64,000 bases of DNA from Hermodice carunculata (lineage: Eukaryota; Annelida; Polychaeta; Eunicida; Amphinomidae). The stretch is taken from NCBI GenBank assembly GCA_964020975.1, contig CAXHWN010002137.1, positions 260,001-324,000 of the forward strand, written 5' to 3'. The position numbers were made by a program, and so were the translations under genes. Under the pieces are notes generated by a model, which saw nothing but the letters and a program-made list of their open reading frames with translations, was not told the origin of the DNA and ran no database searches. This document shows, in pieces, positions 1-13,387 of the stretch (positions are counted from its first letter, which is position 1; the number at the start of each line of letters is the position of its first letter).

Positions 1-864
1 GTTTCTGCTGTAACTGCACTTTTATCAATTATTATCCCTACGTCGTCCTCCTGGATTGTACCTGTATTCAGCAGTTTATGTTGCAGGCCATTCATCATGT
101 CTTCGAGAGCATCAAAGTCGTATGAACAATCAACATTTCTTTCTGGTTCCGTTCCTTTATATTTGTGTGCAACCATATCCTCTATTTCCAGGCCAGTATA
201 CCCACTGTCTTTTAGTACATTGCTAGGTATCAGTTCCTTAATAAATTTGCTGATTTCAATAGAATTGCGACTTATTTGTTTCAATGTTAAGTGGGTATCA
301 AAGTTTATAACGTTTTGAATTGATTCCAGTTCTTTTTGTCCACCTTTTCCAAGAGCTTGAGTCGGGTCACAGATCAACAACATTTTCTCCATGTTTGTTT
401 GAGAAGCCAGGGTCTCCAGTTGTGTTAGCCACGTATTGGATAGTCCAGATGTGTTGAAAATATGCGATTTTGGATGTTCCACTGTTTTGGCAGGCTGACT
501 TCTGATTAATGGCCGCCTGGCAGGGCTTGGGTTCTCTTCAGTAATCTGTGTGTCACGTGGCATCACAGCTAAAGCTGCATGGGCCGTTGTAAGCATGGAA
601 CCATGAGTCTTGTGGTGCATCTTTTCCTCACGGCTATGACTTACTTCAGGCCTATCTCTATCTTGGGGCCAGTCTTTATCTTGGTTTTTAGAAGGTGTCG
701 CCTTTTTCTCCACAAAGGAAAAATTTTGAACATCATCCAGTATCCACCATCTGACCGCTTTAAATTTAATAGGTAGCTCTTCCCATGTCAGCATATCACT
801 TATGGTGGTTACTTGACACAGAGGTTCCCCTGCTTGCGTATGACACCATGGCAACTTTATTTTT
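1..864 (-). CDS. Schlafen-like helicase gene, exon E (helicase motifs II-IV; runs off window)
   Basis: Open in one minus-strand frame for the full 287 codons, from an acceptor (TTTGCAG, minus strand) just right of 864 to the window edge. Frame is phase 2 and joins the preceding exon, which ends ATTAG, without a stop. Near 721-750 it encodes WWILDDVQNF, a Walker B/motif II in the position of the DEAQNF motif of Schlafen helicase domains. Near 352-372 it encodes LLICDPTQALGKG (motif III, hydrophobic then D-x-x-Q), and near 250-275 LKQISRNSIEISKFI, like the LT-x-VVRNA-x-x-IA motif IV. Between motifs II and III is a polar insert of about 90 residues, presumably disordered. Known of the family: group III Schlafens carry a C-terminal superfamily 1 helicase-like ATPase. 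Seen: the motifs and their order. Inferred: it is an active ATPase; the second acidic residue is D and not E, and motifs V and VI lie outside the window. Confidence 0.8.
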
Positions 865-887
865 CTGCAAATACAAGATAGTCACAT

Positions 888-891
888 AAAT

Positions 892-974
<83 letters not shown>

Positions 975-976
975 GT
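888..976. repeat. (TA)n microsatellite
   Basis: About 45 TA dinucleotides with a few G interruptions near both ends, starting 24 bp from the splice acceptor of the helicase exon. The closeness of a long unstable TA tract to an acceptor is the only notable point. Confidence 0.98.
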
Positions 977-3900
977 ACATTCCAAAGGTAAGACTACCTA
1001 GACGAAGACCATTTCTATATTAATACCACATTTTCAGACCCATATGGTTTGAATACTGAGCTATTCTGGCAACGTATTTTTTTGTGACGTCCAATGAGGG
1101 CAAAAAGAATGGAGTTGTGGCCAAAATAACTTGCCTTGTCATCCGGAACATAGTGAAAAGCGTCCACCATGTGTTACAAACTAGATCTGTATTGAAGGCA
1201 TGTTTTATAATAGATACATTTTTGTGGGTACTAATTAATTAAATTGAGGCTGGACAGTGCAATGAACTGGGCGCTTTGTAAAAGCTTGGTTGTTTACATT
1301 TTTCAAATGACCTTCACCTTTTCCTTTTTCTGATTAAGCGATTGTCTGTAATTTCATGACACTACAGGGGAGGGTAAAATAAAAGCGAAGGTGTGAAACT
1401 GATACTTTTGGCATGATAATTTCACATTAATTTATAATATTTTAACAGTAGCTAATTGCTACTTTTTTATGGGGCAAAGTATATCTTAAACAGGAGGTTG
1501 ATTGCAGCGTAGAAAAAAATTATATCATAAAACGAAACCTTCAGCGATAAATTCCAGTAAAATATAAAGATAAGGCAGACGATTACATCATACCGAACTC
1601 ACTAGGTTCACATCTTTCCTATCTTGTACTAGACCTTTGTGGACTCAAAGTGACCATTTACTACAACAACTAGCATTACAAACCATGTTTAGACCTGTTT
1701 GTTAAACAGGTTTTATATCTTATGATAATCTCAATGTTCAGATTAGACCATATTTGGTGCTCTTAATGTTTTGTGCAGGAGCCATACTTTTCAATTAATA
1801 CAGTTTCAACCATGTTTGTGTGAAAATGTTTATCTCAATACAAGTGCTCAATAATGTGGGGTATTCATCATCGTTAGGCCATGTTAATTTCAACAAAACA
1901 TGCAAAGGGATGAAGAATACGATTCACGAAGGACCAGTTTGGCGATATTGTGAGAAAAAAACCAAATTTATTCCTTTATATCAATGTACAAAATAAAGAA
2001 TGAAAGTCGAACATTTTATATATTAATGTAATAAAGAAGCAAACGTCCACTCTAGGTCATTATGGGAATGCAGGATGTGGTTTGTACGTGTTTTTGTTTT
2101 TGACTGCATAAAACAAAACAAAAAGTTAAATATTATTGACAGAAAATGCAGGGACGAACACACCTATTTTAAAAGTAATGCAGCTTGTTCTTGAGTCAAT
2201 TATTGTCAGCCCGAGCTTCTATTGATGTATTGTAAATGCACACCCTACAGAAATGCTCACATTTCAGTATGGATCCCTCACACTTTGAATCATTACTTAT
2301 CAGAAGATATGCCATCTGCCAAGTGAAATCTTGGCTAGAGTAGCCAGTCTCAACAAGTATAACACTTTCTAATTTTGCCTCCAGGGGAGCCATCAGTATT
2401 CAACCTATTAGTCCAGAGACGCACTATAGATGCATACAATATCCAATATTTCTTAAAACGTCACTTTACTTCCTAGTTTGTATTTTTTTATTTGATTAAC
2501 GGGTTTCAACAATCTAGGAACAACAATGGTCACTTCTTATTATGGGCAGTTTGACCACGTTCTCTGGCCTGAATGCATGGAAACTGTCGGCTAGTCTGGA
2601 AATTTCTAAAACTAATTGTATTCATACTCTGGTATATTTCACCTTGCTATATTAAGTCTGACTTTTTAAGGAATTTCTGTTTATCCATTAGTATGAATAA
2701 TTTCAACCTTGTTTAAAAGAAATCCACATAATCGTAATTATGATAGGCAAACTGTTCACTTCCTACCGAGCTGCTTTATCCAATTATGACAATGTGAGAC
2801 CTAAAATGAAGCATTGTGGACTGTACATGGCAAAATGAGAGAGCTAAAATGAAACATTCTAGATTCTAAATGACACTTCCTTTCTTGGGTTTAACTTGTG
2901 GATATTAAGTATCATGGAACACCAGTCTTCTGAACTGAGCAAGCCTGTTTACAGCTTAGACTATGACGAGATCTGCTCCTGAGGCCATCCATCAATAGGT
3001 GTAGTATTTCATATGTTCAATGCTTGACACTCTATGCATTCCTGCATGTCCACTGTTTTTCGATCTGTTAATAGCATTGTGTCCAAGGTTTGCTTGATAC
3101 TCAGGGGCCATCATGCACAGCAGCGTATCGTTAAAGACTGCCACCTAGTCGCTGTTTAGTGAAGTGCATTCTCATACATGACAAGTGGTAGAATCAAGCT
3201 TCTAATGTCTAAACAAACTCTGAATATACAACTGACTTTTTCAGACTATTCAAGTATGCAGTGATGTAAAATGCAATGTTTAATTTATTTTTGGACGTTT
3301 AAACTAGTGTTGTTTTTTCTTAAGGATGAAAATGATATACTTCACAGTTGCAGAAGTACTTGTTTCTCATTTCTTACGAAGTTACAAATCCAATAGGAAA
3401 ATATCTAGCAATCAGTACAAATTTCTAACTCCATAAAGCAAATTTATATTGGTGTTGAACTAAAATATAATGCATTATGGACCTTAGCTATACCAATTGT
3501 ATGAAAAATAAGAGAAAATAAGAGGAATTAAAAAAAATCAGAGTCAATAAAGTATCTGAGATGTACAATTTCCTACATTTTAAAAATAAAACTACATCAA
3601 AATGCAAATTTTTCTGGATCTGGTTCATGTATTGGTATATTTTATGCGATTGCCGATTTACTAAATATAGCACATCCCACTCATTGTGAGTATTAAGATA
3701 AATCATATGCAACACTGCTTAGTGGTCATATTCCAGATTGTACTTTTCTTCCCCCAAAATAATTTAAGGCAATTAGGTTTTGTTGCAGAATACAGAAACT
3801 TTGTGTAAAATTTGATTATACCAGGTTTGTTAAAATTTAGTGATACACATTTTGATATTGTAGCCTTTTCATGGTTTGCTTTGCATATTAAAATACTTGT

Positions 3901-3985
3901 ATTTTTATGAAACCACATAATTTTTTGTCCTTCAGTACTAGTGATCAAATGATACATTAAAGCGAAGTTTTGCCCTAGTGCTTCC

Positions 3986-4066
3986 ATGTTGACACCTATA
4001 TGTAAATGTTGACACCTATGTGCAAATGCTGACACCTCTGTGTGAATGTTGACACCTAAGTGTAAA
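3986..4066. repeat. 20-bp tandem repeat, about four copies
   Basis: Four adjacent copies built on GTTGACACCTATGTGYAAAT with small substitutions. Short minisatellite inside the intron; no coding role apparent. Confidence 0.85.
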
Positions 4067-4624
4067 CTTGCTGGCAGCTCTTGATAGCTATAAATTCAAT
4101 TTTTGCTCGTCAGTTTACAGCTATATGTTTGATGACTGCTAAACTCTTGCTAGCTATTTCCTTACTGTTTGCTAACCTTTTCGTAGCTACATGTCCAGTC
4201 TTTGTGACTTGATTATACAGTCTTTAAGATAGATTGTTAATGCTTGCAGCTGTTATTGTCACAGTTTTGAAGTAGTCTCAGGCCACTTAGAAAGAGGATT
4301 TAATATCTCCACATTGACTGCTAGCTTACTGAAATGTCTGCTGCCAGGCTGTCAGCAGACAGCATTTTCACAGCTCATTTGCAGCGACTAAAATCGTTAC
4401 TTTTAGCACCTTTCTAAAACCGTTTTTGAATATATTTATTTTTTTTTCATTTGACATGCATGGAAGACATTTGACAAATTATTGGGTTTCTTTCAAAATG
4501 GAAGTCCCTAGACAGCCCCATGGGGATGCACATGCAACCTGACTATTAAAACGGTTTTCATCACCGTACCAATTGCAATTCTTCAGTGAAATAACTTTGT
4601 AATTTACATGATGAAATCATCTTT

Positions 4625-4885
4625 ATGCTCAGTCAGTTTAGCGTGTATAAAGAGTATTGATCCATTAGATTAGATGAATTGTAAGTGAGATTCGCTTGTT
4701 CTATGAGCGGTACTCCACTAATTCGGAAGAATTGTCAGTCAGCTTGGCCTGTCATATGAGTAGTGATTCATTAAACCAGCTGAACTGTCTGTCAGCTTAG
4801 CCTGTATCATTAGTGATGATCCGTTTAACCGGCTGAATTGTCAGTAACTTTAGCCTTTTCCACGAGTAGTGCTCTATTATCTATT
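4625..4885. repeat. 53-bp degenerate tandem repeat, about 4.5 copies
   Basis: The phrase CAGCTTRGCCTGT recurs at a steady 53-bp spacing (near 4634, 4687, 4740, 4793 and 4846), with an ATTGTCAGTCAGC-like segment just before it. Copies differ at roughly a quarter of positions, so the array is old. Intronic. Confidence 0.8.
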
Positions 4886-5988
4886 GTCTTTCCATTCACA
4901 TTCACAATTTCAATTTGTGAAAAAAAGACAATTGCTCAGATTCTCAATACACGTAGCAGATCTCCTTCTAGGGTGTGCTTGTACCAAATTGTACACCTGC
5001 AGCTAATCATGCCTCAGTAATTGATGCAATTTTTACACTTCTTGATTTTGTTGAATCTTTAACTATATTTTGTAAAGCCACTTTTACAATTGTTTCTAAA
5101 CCACAAAGCGCACCTCTAGATGCCCCTTGCCCTTAATTTGGCCAACGAATAGCGTTGCAACTTCTTTCTTTTCATGGATTTTTTTGTGGTAATCTTTATG
5201 TTCTGAGTAAAATTGGATAGCCCTTGACCCTATTTCTTAACTAGACCATGCTGTAGGATTTCTGGTATTTTTGTTCCAAAATAAAAGTGAAATGAACGCC
5301 GCTTTCTTTGAAACTGTGTGGCCTTTTGCTTTGAAATCACAAAAGACCCACGTAGAACCTAAAGTTTTTATTGGTTCACTTTGGTGATTTTGTCCAATTT
5401 TCAAGGCCAACATCTGAGAGCTTGTCATGTGAGGTATAGTGTATCTGTGCAAAGGGGCACATATAAGATCGTTACTTAAGGCAGTGCAGCTCAAGGAGAC
5501 ATCAGCTCAACATGGGTTTGCCAGGTGCTTCTTAACTGAATTATTACTCTGAAATGGCGATAAATAATAGTTATCAACTGGTTAACTTATTCGTCCTTTT
5601 AGATATCCGCAGTGAAAGTTGTCTAGTTCATGTAATTAGGGGTGTACCTTTATTTGGGAAAGCCTTTTAAGTTAACCCTGATGATCCTCACAGCTGGGCT
5701 ATAACTAGCAAAGTCTACCCAAATGTAGTTAAACCTTATTCGCTCAAATAAACAATCAACGTGCATTAGCAAATTAAAATTATCTGGGATCTTCTCTGAC
5801 TGAAAGTAGTCTCTTGGTGTTGTGGAAATTCAAACAAGTGACTTTAGGTCTTTGTTAGAAATTCTGTACTGCACAGAAAGGAAAATGTATCTTGGGAGCG
5901 TGTGTGATTGGGATAGAAATGTGATACTAAAATATACATGTATGAACATAGATATGGACTTGTGTTTCAAAACATGATAGAAACTTAC

Positions 5989-6766
5989 CTAATATGTTCT
6001 TCCAGAACCTTGCTGTAAGTCACATACAGGACCTCATTTGTGTTGACACCCAGACTGCGTATCCATTTCATATACTCTACTGCGACCACAGTTTTACCAG
6101 TGCCTGCCAATGCTCTTAGTAGAATTACCTTTGCCGTGTCAGCTTGACATTTTCGCAAGGTATTGAGCTGCTCTACTGTCATGAGATTCATTGTTTGAAT
6201 ATATTCTGTACATTCCCTGTCAGAGACAAAGGTGCTGGGGACGAATGATGCAAAGCTTGTGTAAAGCGAATATACCATGGCCTTGCACTTCTCTTCACCA
6301 ATCTGTAAATATGATTCAGGATTCATCTTGTTCTCTTGCACCTCTTTTATTATATCTTGGAGCCAATTACCATTCTTCAGCGTCTTGTTCGTAATGTCAC
6401 GATGTTTTATATAAAAGGTGCATATACTTAGTGTACAGCTGAGCATCTGATCCAAATAAGGCAGTAAGGAATTTGAATATTCATTCAAATTTTGTCCCTC
6501 AAAAGTAATGCTGAGTAACAAAGGCATATGAGTGGAAGTGATAACAACTATATGACAAATGATACCGTAGGGTTCTTCTTGTCTGTTCTTGTTATCGTCA
6601 ATTTTTATACAGGGTGAAATATAAAGAAGTCCCTCAGTATTCTTGTACTGGTGTAGCAATGTTGTAATCACCGTCTCCACTTTCTTTTTGTGTTTCTTTT
6701 GTCTTTTACCATCAAGTCCCAGTAATGTCTCATATTGTTCTGGCCAAATTTGTAACCCTGTTTTGA
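5989..6766 (-). CDS. Schlafen-like gene, exon D (linker region plus Walker A)
   Basis: Minus-strand exon of 778 bases from a GTTGCAG acceptor (phase 1) to a strong GTAAGT donor (phase 2), about 259 residues without a stop. Order: a basic stretch (KRQKKHKKK); a GLLYISPCIKID segment followed by EEPYGIICHIVVIT and PLLLSITF, matching by position and pattern the region of group III Schlafens that contains the SWADL box and then GVICDALLI..PILYTI; an NPESY segment, close to the YPxSY of Schlafens; TVEQLNTL, then RALAGTGKTVVAVEYM (Walker A, near 6090-6118) and EVLYVTYSKVLEEHI, like the LPGTGKT...ILYVCENQPL of SLFN5/11. The match to Schlafens is from memory of the family. Odd: the SWADL box itself is not conserved (SPCIKID). 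Alternative: another superfamily 1/DUF2075-type NTPase, but the upstream agreement favours Schlafen. Confidence 0.85.
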
Positions 6767-9084
<2,318 letters not shown>

Positions 9085-9198
9085 CTTGGATCCCATCATC
9101 AGCTCCATACATTGTAAAGACAGTGTAATCTGCATTTGGTGTCTCTACTCTTTTGTACTTCTTCATTTCCTCATCAGGAAAACCTGCAATTTTATCCA
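9085..9198 (-). CDS. Schlafen-like gene, exon C (short, 38 residues)
   Basis: Minus-strand exon of 114 bases: acceptor TTTATTTTTTTCAG on its right, donor CAAG|GTATGC on its left, symmetric phase 1/1. It reads (G)VDKIAGFPDEEMKKYKRVE followed by TPNADYTVFTMYGADDGIQ. I do not recognise the motif; the acidic-aromatic YTVFTMYGADDG segment is distinctive enough to search. The excellent splice sites and the phase that links directly to exon D (V at the junction) support a true exon. It would lie between the Schlafen-core-like exon and the linker/helicase exon. Symmetry means it could be skipped without a frameshift. Confidence 0.65.
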
Positions 9199-10084
9199 CT
9201 GAAAAAAATAAAGGAGTGGTCAACTGAATGACAATAAAATGCTTACAAGGGGGGAAATTGCCATACACCAGTTTGAGGTTTCACCAAGTTCTTAAAAATG
9301 TCGAATGTATGGCAGAGTTATGGATAGAATATACTCCCAATAACAAAAGGCACGGAATCAGAGGTTTAGTTAAGCAGATGATATAGCCTACAATAAATGA
9401 TAAGATGAAATACATGAAATTGCAATTTTACTGCGCAAATGTACTCAGATTTAGGATTGATATGGGAATTAAGGAGATCTGACAAAATGTGTTACTATTT
9501 TCTATCCGTGTTTCTTGGCAAACAGAAATCCGTTGCCTACATTTCAATTTTTTTTTCCAGGGGGGGGGGTTGACTTCCTATATACTGACGGTATGTATTT
9601 TCCTCATTTTGAGGCAAGTTATGCAGCAATGTAATTCATCATTAGTATTATCATTAGTCTTGATAGAGAATAAAGTGTTTCATACAGTTTATTGAGTACT
9701 GTAATACCTTCTTATTAGATCTCCTTACGTCCAGCCAGGTCTGTTAGTACAATGCAATACCCGCTAACTCGATTTGTAAGTGGTAACATATTTCAAATCA
9801 TATATAAATTTCTTATGACCAGATCTCCCTCTTTGCTACATACCGTTGTATCAGTGATATGGTATGCTACGAGCTGTATTATCATCAATAAAATATCTAA
9901 TCACTAGATCTAGCATGGTGCTATCAGCTGTGGTGCCATTAACACAATATCTCTTCTGCGGTGTCATTAATTCAATATCTCCCCACTGTATCTTTCAAAG
10001 TGCTTCCAACTGGTGTACCACCATTAGATCTACCAAACTGCTACCTGCTGCAGTGTCATAATTATCATACCCCACTCTTTGACA

Positions 10085-10590
10085 TGCACATCTGCCACCA
10101 AGCTGTGATATGACAGACACTGTTTCATTAGCGAAATGGAGTTGAGTTAGACTGAAAACGTTTAAATGCAAAAGAGACAGCATGGCTTTTGTCTTTTTCT
10201 GATCAAGTCAAATTAACTGTGAAAAAGGTCAGAAGAATGTTACGTCGCAAACATTACGGACATGCAGTCACTGAAGGATTCACAGGTTTTGAAAGTTTCC
10301 CCATCAAATTGTGAAGTTAAAAGTTGTGAAAGCTGGACCAGTGAGTATAATATATGCAAATATCGGAATGATTTGTTGGCTGAATTTGTGCATGCTTCAG
10401 TTATGGGCTTCAAGATAGGGCAATTTGTCACATTTTCATACTTCGAATCACACACATGGCAGGACCATAGCGCCTGTACAGCATGATTGTACGAGTTGTA
10501 CCACATGTATGCCTTTCACTGTGGGGAAATAAAAGCCAGATTCATAACCAATCATATATAGTTCACAGGGTCATTATTTGGATTGAAACC
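10085..10590. other. Non-satellite block inside the 54-bp array; possible exon or insert
   Basis: Unlike its flanks it has no 54-bp periodicity. Both strands are open for about 75-88 codons (10262-10486 plus; 10240-10506 minus). The minus reading is cysteine-bearing (CHVC...NC...AC) and is preceded by a good acceptor-like TTTATTTCCCCACAG near 10523-10537, but the frame needed for that reading starts with TGA directly after the acceptor, and the phase 1 frame that would suit the Schlafen gene stops after about 23 codons. So it is not a clean exon of that gene. Identity unknown. Confidence 0.3.
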
Positions 10591-10672
10591 TTTTACTTGC
10601 TTAGTGGAATAGACACAGTATCTCACCACTAGATCTATCAAAGTGCTATCAGTGAAAAATACGATAAATTTA

Positions 10673-10767
10673 TGTCGACCTGTATGGGATTCGAACCCAC
10701 TACCTTCGGCACACTCGCCTAGCCAATGGTAAAGTCCAACACGTTGACCTCTAGGCCATCGGGACAA
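10673..10767 (-). mobile_element. tRNA-derived SINE head / serine-tRNA-like pseudogene
   Basis: Minus strand reads like a long-variable-arm tRNA: an A-box-like GATGGCCTAGAGGTCAACG and a perfect B box within GTGGGTTCGAATCCC, with tRNA-Ser/Leu-like spacing. The anticodon stem does not pair and the acceptor ends pair only over about four bases, so it is not a functional tRNA gene. It sits in a roughly 200-bp insert that splits the 54-bp satellite, which fits a tRNA-derived SINE with a short A/T-rich tail. No clear target duplication seen. Confidence 0.6.
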
Positions 10768-12761
10768 CCCCAAAAGAGGTTGACCAAGGACCCAGGGTGA
10801 TGTTATAGCAGGTGTGGCTTGTACATTGACACGGTAGGGCACTTCCACTAATTAGTTGCCACTTCATCAAAATAATATATCACCACTATATATATCTAAG
10901 TGCTACCAGTTGCCCTATCATCAATATAATAACTCATTACTAGATCCAGTAAGGTGTTCCCAGCTGTGGTAACATGAATACAATATATCATCACTAGATA
11001 TAGTAAGGTGTTTCCCGTTGTGGTATCATGAATACCACATATCATCACTAGATCTTTCAAGTTGCTATCAGATGCCATAGCATCACTACAATAATACCTC
11101 ATCAAGAAATTTATAGGGCTGCCACCTGCAGCAGCATGGTAATGACCATACCTCACTTTCAGACATGAGCTGAATAGGCAGATAATACCAGCTGTGGTAT
11201 CATCGAGAAAACATCTCATAGATAGATCTATATAGTTGCTAGCAGCTGCTGTACCATGGATACAATATCTGAGAACAGTTTTAGTAAACTGCTACTGGCT
11301 GTTGTGTCATCGATGCAATATAGTTTGACTAGATTCATCAAGCTGATATATGCTGCTGTAGAATTGATACAATACATCATTAAATCCATCAGGCTGACAT
11401 TTCAGCTGCCACATCACCCAAATAATATCTCATCACCAGATTCATCTAGGTGCTACTCTCTGTGGCTTCATCAATAAAATACCTCATTACTAGATCTAAC
11501 ATGCTGCTACCAGAAGCAGTATTTTTTTGCCATACGTCGCCGTTGTATACACGCAGATTTTACCAGGTTTGGTATCAGCTATACAGTATCTCATCATTAG
11601 ATCTATCAAGGTGCTCCTGCTGGTGGTATGTATGATTCAATATCTCATCACTAGTTCCATCAGCCTCCTACCAGCAGGGACATCACCAATACAATCAATA
11701 CCGTGTCACCTGATCTGTCAAGGTGCAACCAGTTGCTGTATCATTGATACAAAATCTCATCACTAGGCCCATCAAGATGCTTCTGGTCATGGTATTGTTG
11801 ATTCTATTTCCCATCATTGGTTCCAGTAAGCTGCAACCAACTGTTGTATCATGAATAGAATATCACATCGCTAGATCTATCAAGGTTCTACCGGCTGCTG
11901 TATTATTGATACAATATCTCATCACTACATTTACCAAGGTGCTTTCACGCATGGTGTTATTGATTCAATATCTCATCACTGGTTCTATCAAGGTGCTACC
12001 ATCTCCCTTATTATCGATACAATATTCATTACCACATACATCAAAGTGCTTCTAGGTGTGGTGTCACTGATTCAAAATCTCATCATTGGTCTTGTCAAGG
12101 TGCTACAGGCTGTGGTAACAGGACAATCATGCCTCAGAACCAGCTGTCCCCCGCTTTTGCCATCTGTAGTGTAATCAATGCCATACCTCATTTTCAGACA
12201 ACCTCTCCAGTTTCGGCTTCTACACCAAACTACCTCTTTACTATATCCCTCTTGGTGAGCTGTCAAAACTGATGCATCCTTACTCATCTTCCTTGTCTTG
12301 CAAGCCGTGATATCATCGATACCACACCTCCTCACTAGACATATCTGACACCAACTCTGATGCCATGAATACAATACCTTATCACTAGATCTCACTTGTT
12401 TCTGCAAGGCTTGGTATCATCAATACCACATTTCACTGCTAGACATGTCTACGTGCCAGTAGCTGGGGTGTCACCAATACTATAACTCATTACAAATCCC
12501 TCTGATTGCTATTACCTATGTAATCATTAATTAAATACGTATTACTAGATTCCTGTATTTACACTTACACAAGTTTTGATATAAAGATTATTTGCATTAT
12601 TGTTAGCCATATCAATATATCTGCCATCAGCTGTAATATCATATGCACAATACCACTATTAGATGTTTGTATCTGCTGGTTGATGTAGTATCAACAAGAT
12701 AATGATACTTCAGTACTTGACCTTTTTTGTTGTTGCAGACATGGCATCATCAGTACAATAC

Positions 12762-13387
12762 CTCGAATGTAAGAAATTCATTGTGATAATGAGAAAACTG
12801 TGGCTTTTTCCTTGGCAAAGGACATGCGCTAAAACTTTCCAGAAAGATAGTAACAGCAAACCTACCCTTCATTAGTTTTATAATCCTTTCCATCCTTTCC
12901 CTGAATTGGCCATGGTGTAATTTTATAGGCTTGCCATCATTTTTCAGCACAAAACATTTCCAGTGTGGCGATATTTTTATCATTTTTTTAATTAGTTCTT
13001 CTTTTGTATCATGTGTAACAACTGCCAAAAGTGTTGTGAAAACGGGAGGAACTAGCAATGGGGTGCTGGCAGGTACAACATGCAGGTAGAAGGTGCTGTC
13101 TTTAGCAGTGTTTCTACTGAATTGAAACAGTTTGTCACAATTTTCTCCAATTAGCTGCTTTAACATGAAGAGTGCTTCGTTTTTCCATTTGTCAAATGTT
13201 TCAGCATCGATATCCTGACACTGTGCATTTACTAGCCTGATGTATCCTTTGACCCTCGAGCTGGCTATAGCACTTGCCAAAGTCACAACTTGTTCCAATT
13301 CCTCCTCTACTGATTGCCCATTGATGTGCACGGTAATTGGTCCCATGTCGTAAGCTGCCTTGGATTGTGGCCACGGCTCAAAGTGGT
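12762..13387 (-). CDS. Schlafen-like gene, exon B (Schlafen-core-like lobe)
   Basis: Minus-strand exon with acceptor TTTGCTTCCAG at 13388-13398 (phase 1), open for 208 codons. It reads DHFEPWPQSKAAYDMG, then a predicted beta/alpha lobe with EEELEQVVTLASAIASS, GYIRLVN, a helix around KWKNEALFMLKQLIG, DSTFYLHVVPAS and TTLLAVVTHDTKEELIKKM. The order 'small-residue helix, hydrophobic strand, F-x-x-x-V strand, T-x-L' resembles the N-lobe of the Schlafen core (CALLNSGGGVI...FLIFVKSW...L.SNLY.R). This match is loose. Two donors are possible: GAG|GTATTG (exon starts at 12762, phase 0) or AAGG|GTAGGT (exon starts at 12866, phase 1); only the second is in phase with exon C. The acidic C-lobe that holds the nuclease residues of vertebrate Schlafens is not seen. 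It could be a different domain. Confidence 0.6.

Larger units (their letters stand above)
865..5988 (-). other. Intron of the CARD-Schlafen gene (exons D to E)
   Basis: Bounded on the minus strand by a strong donor (ATTAG|GTAAGT at 5983-5988) and a TTTGCAG acceptor at 865-867; phase 2. I see no additional exon in it. It holds a (TA)n tract and two short tandem arrays listed separately; the remaining open frames are short, low in coding character and match nothing I recognise. Confidence 0.6.
9850..12760. repeat. 54-bp satellite array, about 35-40 units, interrupted twice
   Basis: A phrase close to TATCTCATCACTAGATCTAT recurs with strikingly constant 54-bp spacing (for example near 10935, 10989, 11043; 11592, 11646; 11758, 11812, 11866, 11920, 11974), followed by CAAGGTGCTACCAGCTGTGG and TATCATYGATACAA. 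Units diverge by perhaps 15-30 percent but rarely gain or lose bases. A non-repeat block (about 10085-10590) and a SINE-bearing insert (about 10651-10850) interrupt it. Fifty-four is 18 codons, so long open frames on both strands here are a by-product. The array fills almost the whole intron between exons B and C, and its last unit touches exon B. Confidence 0.9.

Noticed and set aside
10240-10520. Cysteine-bearing minus exon of the Schlafen gene or a Ly6-like domain
   Set aside because: Its frame begins with TGA after the acceptor and other phases stop early; cysteine spacing is not a clear Ly6 pattern.
10673-10767. Functional tRNA-Ser gene
   Set aside because: B box is good but the anticodon and acceptor stems do not pair; better explained as SINE head or pseudogene.
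11900-12410. Minus 111-codon frame at 12072-12407 as a gene
   Set aside because: Lies inside the 54-bp satellite and repeats with it.
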